From the NCBI GenBank assembly GCA_029204225.1, contig CM055096.1:28880495-28944494 (forward strand): 64,000 nucleotides of DNA, written 5' to 3'. Below the pieces are notes generated by a model, which had not been told where the DNA came from, searched no databases, and saw nothing but the letters and a program-made list of their open reading frames with translations. This DNA is from Diphasiastrum complanatum. Its lineage: Eukaryota; Streptophyta; Lycopodiopsida; Lycopodiales; Lycopodiaceae. Both the position numbers and the translations under genes were made by a program. Each line of letters starts with the position of its first letter. The stretch's first letter is position 1. Below are positions 59,412-64,000 of this stretch, piece by piece.

Positions 59412-60827
59412 ACGGTCAGAGTTGTGGGCATTTTTATGATGATAGCATACTATGGTACTAAAGCAGTGCCAGTTCTTCTTTCTTTATTTGCCCGAGTCTA
59501 GGACCTTGGTGTTGTACCATGCATTAGCACTTCAGCTAAGCATAGATAGCTTTCTGTATGCAAACCCCTCATAAAGCTTTTGCTGTTTAAGAAATTATTC
59601 AGGTCAGTCAATATATGATCAGCTTTTGAAGGCAAGTGCTTATGAGGCCCTGGGCTTTAAGTATAGTCAAGTGTTATGGTTTTGTATCTCCATCAACTGC
59701 AGGCTTGATTTTGAATATGCAATCACGTTATTGCATGTAATAGGTTTTAAATATGGCAAATCCTGCTGTATTTCATTGGATGATTTGAAGGATAAGTTGT
59801 CCATCGATTGAATTGGTCTATTTGAACCGATCGCCTTTGTGCTACATGATTCTAAGATATGAATCTGATATATTTTTTTTACTTGATCAACAATGCTCAT
59901 GTGTGAAGGATAATGTACGGCTGCTGCAGAATGGATCAGACCATAAACTGATTGGATCTTAGGTTTCATGATGGTTTATGCATAATTTTTCCTAAAATAG
60001 CATGCATATGTTGAAATTTCTAAATTATTGATCCATATGTGATGTGCACCCAATGTAGCTAAAGATCATAGATTCATTTATGACATTAATGGATCTGATT
60101 TTTCACAAGGCCTAGGATCATCCATCGTAGGTGTATCTAACTCAATGGCCTTATCGGCTATCTTGATTGGCAAGTCTACTAACTTGTCCATATCATAATT
60201 ATCTAAATTAGATAGTCTCCTACCATATCTTAATTGCATAGACTAGAATGGTTTAAAAACTCTTTAAAATTTCAAATTTTCTGTCAGCAGTTTGACAAGA
60301 AATCTGACAAGTAATAGACACGATTAATATTCTAACTTTTGAGGTGTTCTTGAACAACTATCAATGAGTACTATATGTGGAACAAGACATGAATAATAAG
60401 AAAGAAAGAAAAAGAAAATTTTCAAAACGGTGAGTAATTGTGCAAGTACTAAGGTTTTTGAATTACTAAACCCCCAAAGGATAGATCTAATTGATTATTA
60501 CGCAGTCTTAAGAGGGCAAGTAATTATAGCGAATAAATCTGAAGATATTAAGATAGGTGAGTATTGGCACGCATAAGCATAATTTAACCCGCCAACTGAT
60601 AAACTTTCAATATAGAATTGAGTAAAAACTTTTATAGAGAACAACAAAAAATAGGTAGGGCGAGTAAAATACCTATTCTGGAGAGAAAACTAATTTTTAT
60701 ATAGATCAGAATCTAAGAGAAAATGAAGATGAACAAAGATGGACAATCTCCATACCCATGAAAATAATAAAAGAACCACCACTCTAAAATGAATCAAAAA
60801 AACACTTCTAAGCATATCTGGCATCAT
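59412..60827. other. 3' UTR and downstream flank of the Rgp1-like gene
   Basis: No gene recognised. The 3' UTR presumably occupies the first few hundred bases, but no clear poly(A) signal or end could be assigned. Confidence 0.5.
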
Positions 60828-60850
60828 CTCTCCAACAACGGTGCCAAAAA
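60828..60850 (-). mobile_element. Probable gypsy PBS (tRNA-Asp type) and LTR edge
   Basis: The minus strand reads TGGCACCGTTGTTGGAGAG after ATATTTT. This is close to the tRNA-Asp-type PBS used by many plant non-chromovirus Ty3/gypsy elements (TGGCGCCGTTGCCGGGGA). The adjacent LTR would lie at about 60850-61500. No coding region of it was recognised in the window. Confidence 0.4.
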
Positions 60851-61425
60851 TATGTAGTCCCTTTTCCATGCCTCACTAAACATGTTGCCTTAGAGGCTAA
60901 GAATGGTATTTTGGATCTACTACTAAGTGATAATTGATTGTAATAAAGGTTTTGATCCAATGAGGAGAGAGCAAATCCAACATAAAAGTGTATAGAAAAC
61001 TAAGGATGTCACTTGCCTTAGCATAAGATCTAAGGTGGAATGGTGCCTAAACCATGGAGATACTCATTCTTTGGTTTCTTTTTCTTCTTCTTTCTTCTTG
61101 ATCTCTTTTTATTTATCTAGGCATCATTGGCTTTAGATCTTCTCCGGGTTGACCTTCTCAAGAGAGGTGAAGGATATATTGAAAATCCTACCTACGAATC
61201 TTAATGATCCCTTCTAAAATCAAGATCTAATACCTATTGTTGCTTGAATGTGAAATCTTATAGATCTTTAGCTTTATAAACAAAATGAGATGAATGATTA
61301 TGCTTATGATAGTGCTTGAATTTGATAGCATAATTGAATAATAACACAAGAAGCATTCATCATCCATACAAGATCACACACAAGAAAAGTAAGAGGGTTT
61401 TACCAAAGTGAAGAAAGAGGAGGAA

Positions 61426-62198
<773 letters not shown>

Positions 62199-63463
62199 AT
62201 GGTATCAGAGCCTAAATGCTGAAATGAGTTAAATCCTTGTTGTCATTCCATTTTGATCACATTTTTTGATCTAAATCTAGTGTAGATTGGATCTTAGCAT
62301 CTAGCATTGATTCTAGAACTCAAAATGAGTCAATTTCATTGGAGATTGGTGTTGTATGACTTCATTTGTAGGTATTAAGGTGTCTAAAACCAGAGGCAAA
62401 GTCGAATTTAATCCACATTACCAAGATAGCAAATTTTGCTTGCTCCAAGCATTGATTTCTAGGCGAGTTTTGGAGGAGAGTTGCCTAATCTAGAAACTCT
62501 CCAAGGAATTCTTATTTCTGAAGAATCTAGGCAAAGTTATAAACTTTCCAAGATGAACAAACTCGAGCATGGTGGAAGTGGCAAAGCCCTCTTTGTCAAA
62601 GACAAGCATAAAGGAAGGAGTAAGAACCAGTTCTCTCAAGCATCCAACAAAGACAAAACCAAAGATCGAGACAAAGATGGTGAAGAGGATGATTTATCTC
62701 ATCCTTCTACTTCAAAGACCAAGAAGAAGAAAGTGAAGTGTTTCTTCTGTGGCAAGAAGGGGCACTATGCCTCTAATTGCTTTAAGAAGAAAACCAACTC
62801 AAGCAAGCTAATCTCTCCAAAGAGATTGAAGAAGATTCTGTTGCAAGTAATGGAGAAGGATCATGTATGGTGTCCAGTTCTTCTTCATCACCTTTCAAGA
62901 AATATGGAGCTTGATACATAGATAGTGGAGCTTCTTCACATATGTGCTGTTCAAAGGAGTCATTTGACTCAATTGTACCTTACAAAGGACTTAAGATATC
63001 TATTTACACTGCTAATGATCATGAGTGCTCTATAGAAGGAATTGGCAACATTCCATTGAAACTTGCTTCTTCAAAAGTTCTTGCACTTTCTAATGTTCTT
63101 TTCATTCCAAAACTTACAAAGAACTTGATTAGTGTGGAAAAGTTGCTTGATAATGGTAATGTAAAGTTCAACTCCATTACTTGCTTTATCAAGAAAAATG
63201 ATGAGATCCTAGCTGATGGATCTAGATGTGGTGGAATTTTTAAGTTGAATTCTTATGAGAATACAAATCTCTGTGAAGTTGCTTTGTTATCTGAGGAGTT
63301 GTGGCATAGAAGATTAGGGCATCCCAACTTTAAATCTATGTCCTCTATGGTCAAGAAAGTGAAGGCAATTGGTCTTCCAAAATCTCTTTCCAAAGATTTC
63401 AAGCCTTGTGAGGCTTGTGCTATTGCAAAATCACACAGAAAGCCATATCAGAAGCCTTTATAA
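62199..63463 (+). mobile_element. Broken Ty1/copia element
   Basis: PBS TGGTATCAGAGCC (62199-62211), then a leader and strongly deleted gag. The zinc knuckle CFFCGKKGHYASNC lies at about 62739-62780. The protease YIDSGASSHMC (about 62915-62945) is preceded by TGA where a TGG (W) is expected, and lies in a different frame from gag. The GAG-pre-integrase region LWHRRLGHPNFKSM and CEACAIAKSHRKPY (integrase finger) is open to 63463, where the element is cut by unrelated sequence. Confidence 0.85.
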
Positions 63464-63469
63464 AGACTC

Positions 63470-63900
63470 ACAATAACATATCGCGCAAATTTCGACGTCC
63501 GCGCCCGACGTATGCTCAAAAATTTCATAATTCGTCGTAATCCGACACGTCGAGTTCCAACTTCCCAGTAAAAAATCCGAAAATCACAGTCCGGCGATCG
63601 GGAAATCTGGGCAGCAACCAATTTTTCAAAGGCACGTCGAAGTCCGACATGTCGGATTCCGACTTGCAGACATGGATATGACCTATCACAGAATTTTTTT
63701 AAACAAAAATACGTGTCATCCAACGTGGACGTCGGAATCCGATGTGTGTCAGATTTCGACATCCACGTCAGCATGCCAAAACGCCTGTCCACGGCATCTG
63801 GCACGTTTGTCCGGGCCTGAATGGGCACAGACGTCGGATTTCGACATGTTTTGAGGCCGTCGGATTCTGACGTCTGTTTCAATATTCCAATTCGCGCGAT
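63470..63900. repeat. Array of palindromic GTCGGATTCCGAC words
   Basis: About ten variants of (C)GTCGGANTCCGAC(GT) in both orientations are scattered over 430 bp, starting exactly where the copia coding sequence stops. No protein frame was assigned. The sequence continues as a T-rich segment to the window end. Confidence 0.6.
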
Positions 63901-64000
63901 TCAGCGCCTTCTCTTTCACTTTGTCTTTTGCAAATTTGAGCGTCTTTGGAGCGATTGAGGGCGATCAGTGCTTGAGGGCTTAAAGATCAATGCTTGAAGA

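Noticed and set aside
59626-59811. A short gene downstream of the Rgp1-like stop
   Set aside because: Sixty codons with no recognisable domain, in the presumed 3' UTR or flank.

Overview
This is nuclear DNA from a land plant with a large, transposon-rich genome and very long introns. The transposons (Ty1/copia, chromodomain Ty3/gypsy, LINE, hAT), the TTTAGGG-type interstitial repeat and the GT-AG introns all fit. The two ~25 kb introns, the abundant AG/TC microsatellites and the LINE type suggest a fern or another large-genome non-flowering plant. That taxonomic guess is inference; the sequence alone does not settle it.

One host gene spans almost the whole window on the + strand. Nine exons at 4954-5117, 30262-30355, 54783-54850, 55195-55450, 56596-56763, 57106-57209, 57370-57423, 57595-57678 and 58995-59411 join in frame through GT-AG introns. 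They encode the C-terminal ~468 residues of an Rgp1-like protein (Golgi RIC1-RGP1 Rab6/Ypt6 exchange factor family). Its 5' exons lie left of the window. Two introns (25,144 bp and 24,427 bp) separate the first three exons, and nearly all the mobile DNA sits in them.

Layout. 1-4953: upstream intron with an LTR fragment and copia/gypsy debris. 5118-30261 (giant intron 1): a LINE tail; a group of TA-flanked elements with CATAG ends, including a degenerate multi-exon hAT transposase gene; a foldback region; a + strand LINE interrupted by a chromovirus (G1); compound microsatellites; more CATAG elements; then a run of minus-strand LINE pieces joined through (TC)n arrays. 30356-54782 (giant intron 2): a minus-strand train of LINEs joined tail to head at (TC)n arrays. 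The long LINE of this train is interrupted by a gypsy (G3, 36806-42359), a copia (33001-35414, target duplication ATAAT) and a 393-bp terminal-repeat element (31737-32129, target duplication ATACT). The outer LINE is interrupted by a full-length chromovirus (G2, 45015-51434, target duplication CGTGA). 59412-64000: 3' flank, a probable non-chromovirus gypsy PBS, a (CT)n array, a broken copia and a palindromic-word array.

Most notable: (1) the 393-bp element carries a complete 72-nt tRNA-like cloverleaf with RNA polymerase III A and B boxes inside both LTRs, the tRNA counterpart of the 5S-carrying Cassandra TRIMs. (2) Eight LINE 3' ends share a small stem-loop with compensatory changes, followed by a microsatellite that repeatedly serves as the junction to the next LINE. 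(3) A set of elements bounded by CATAG and TA repeats is built from arrays of a short palindromic word that differs from element to element.
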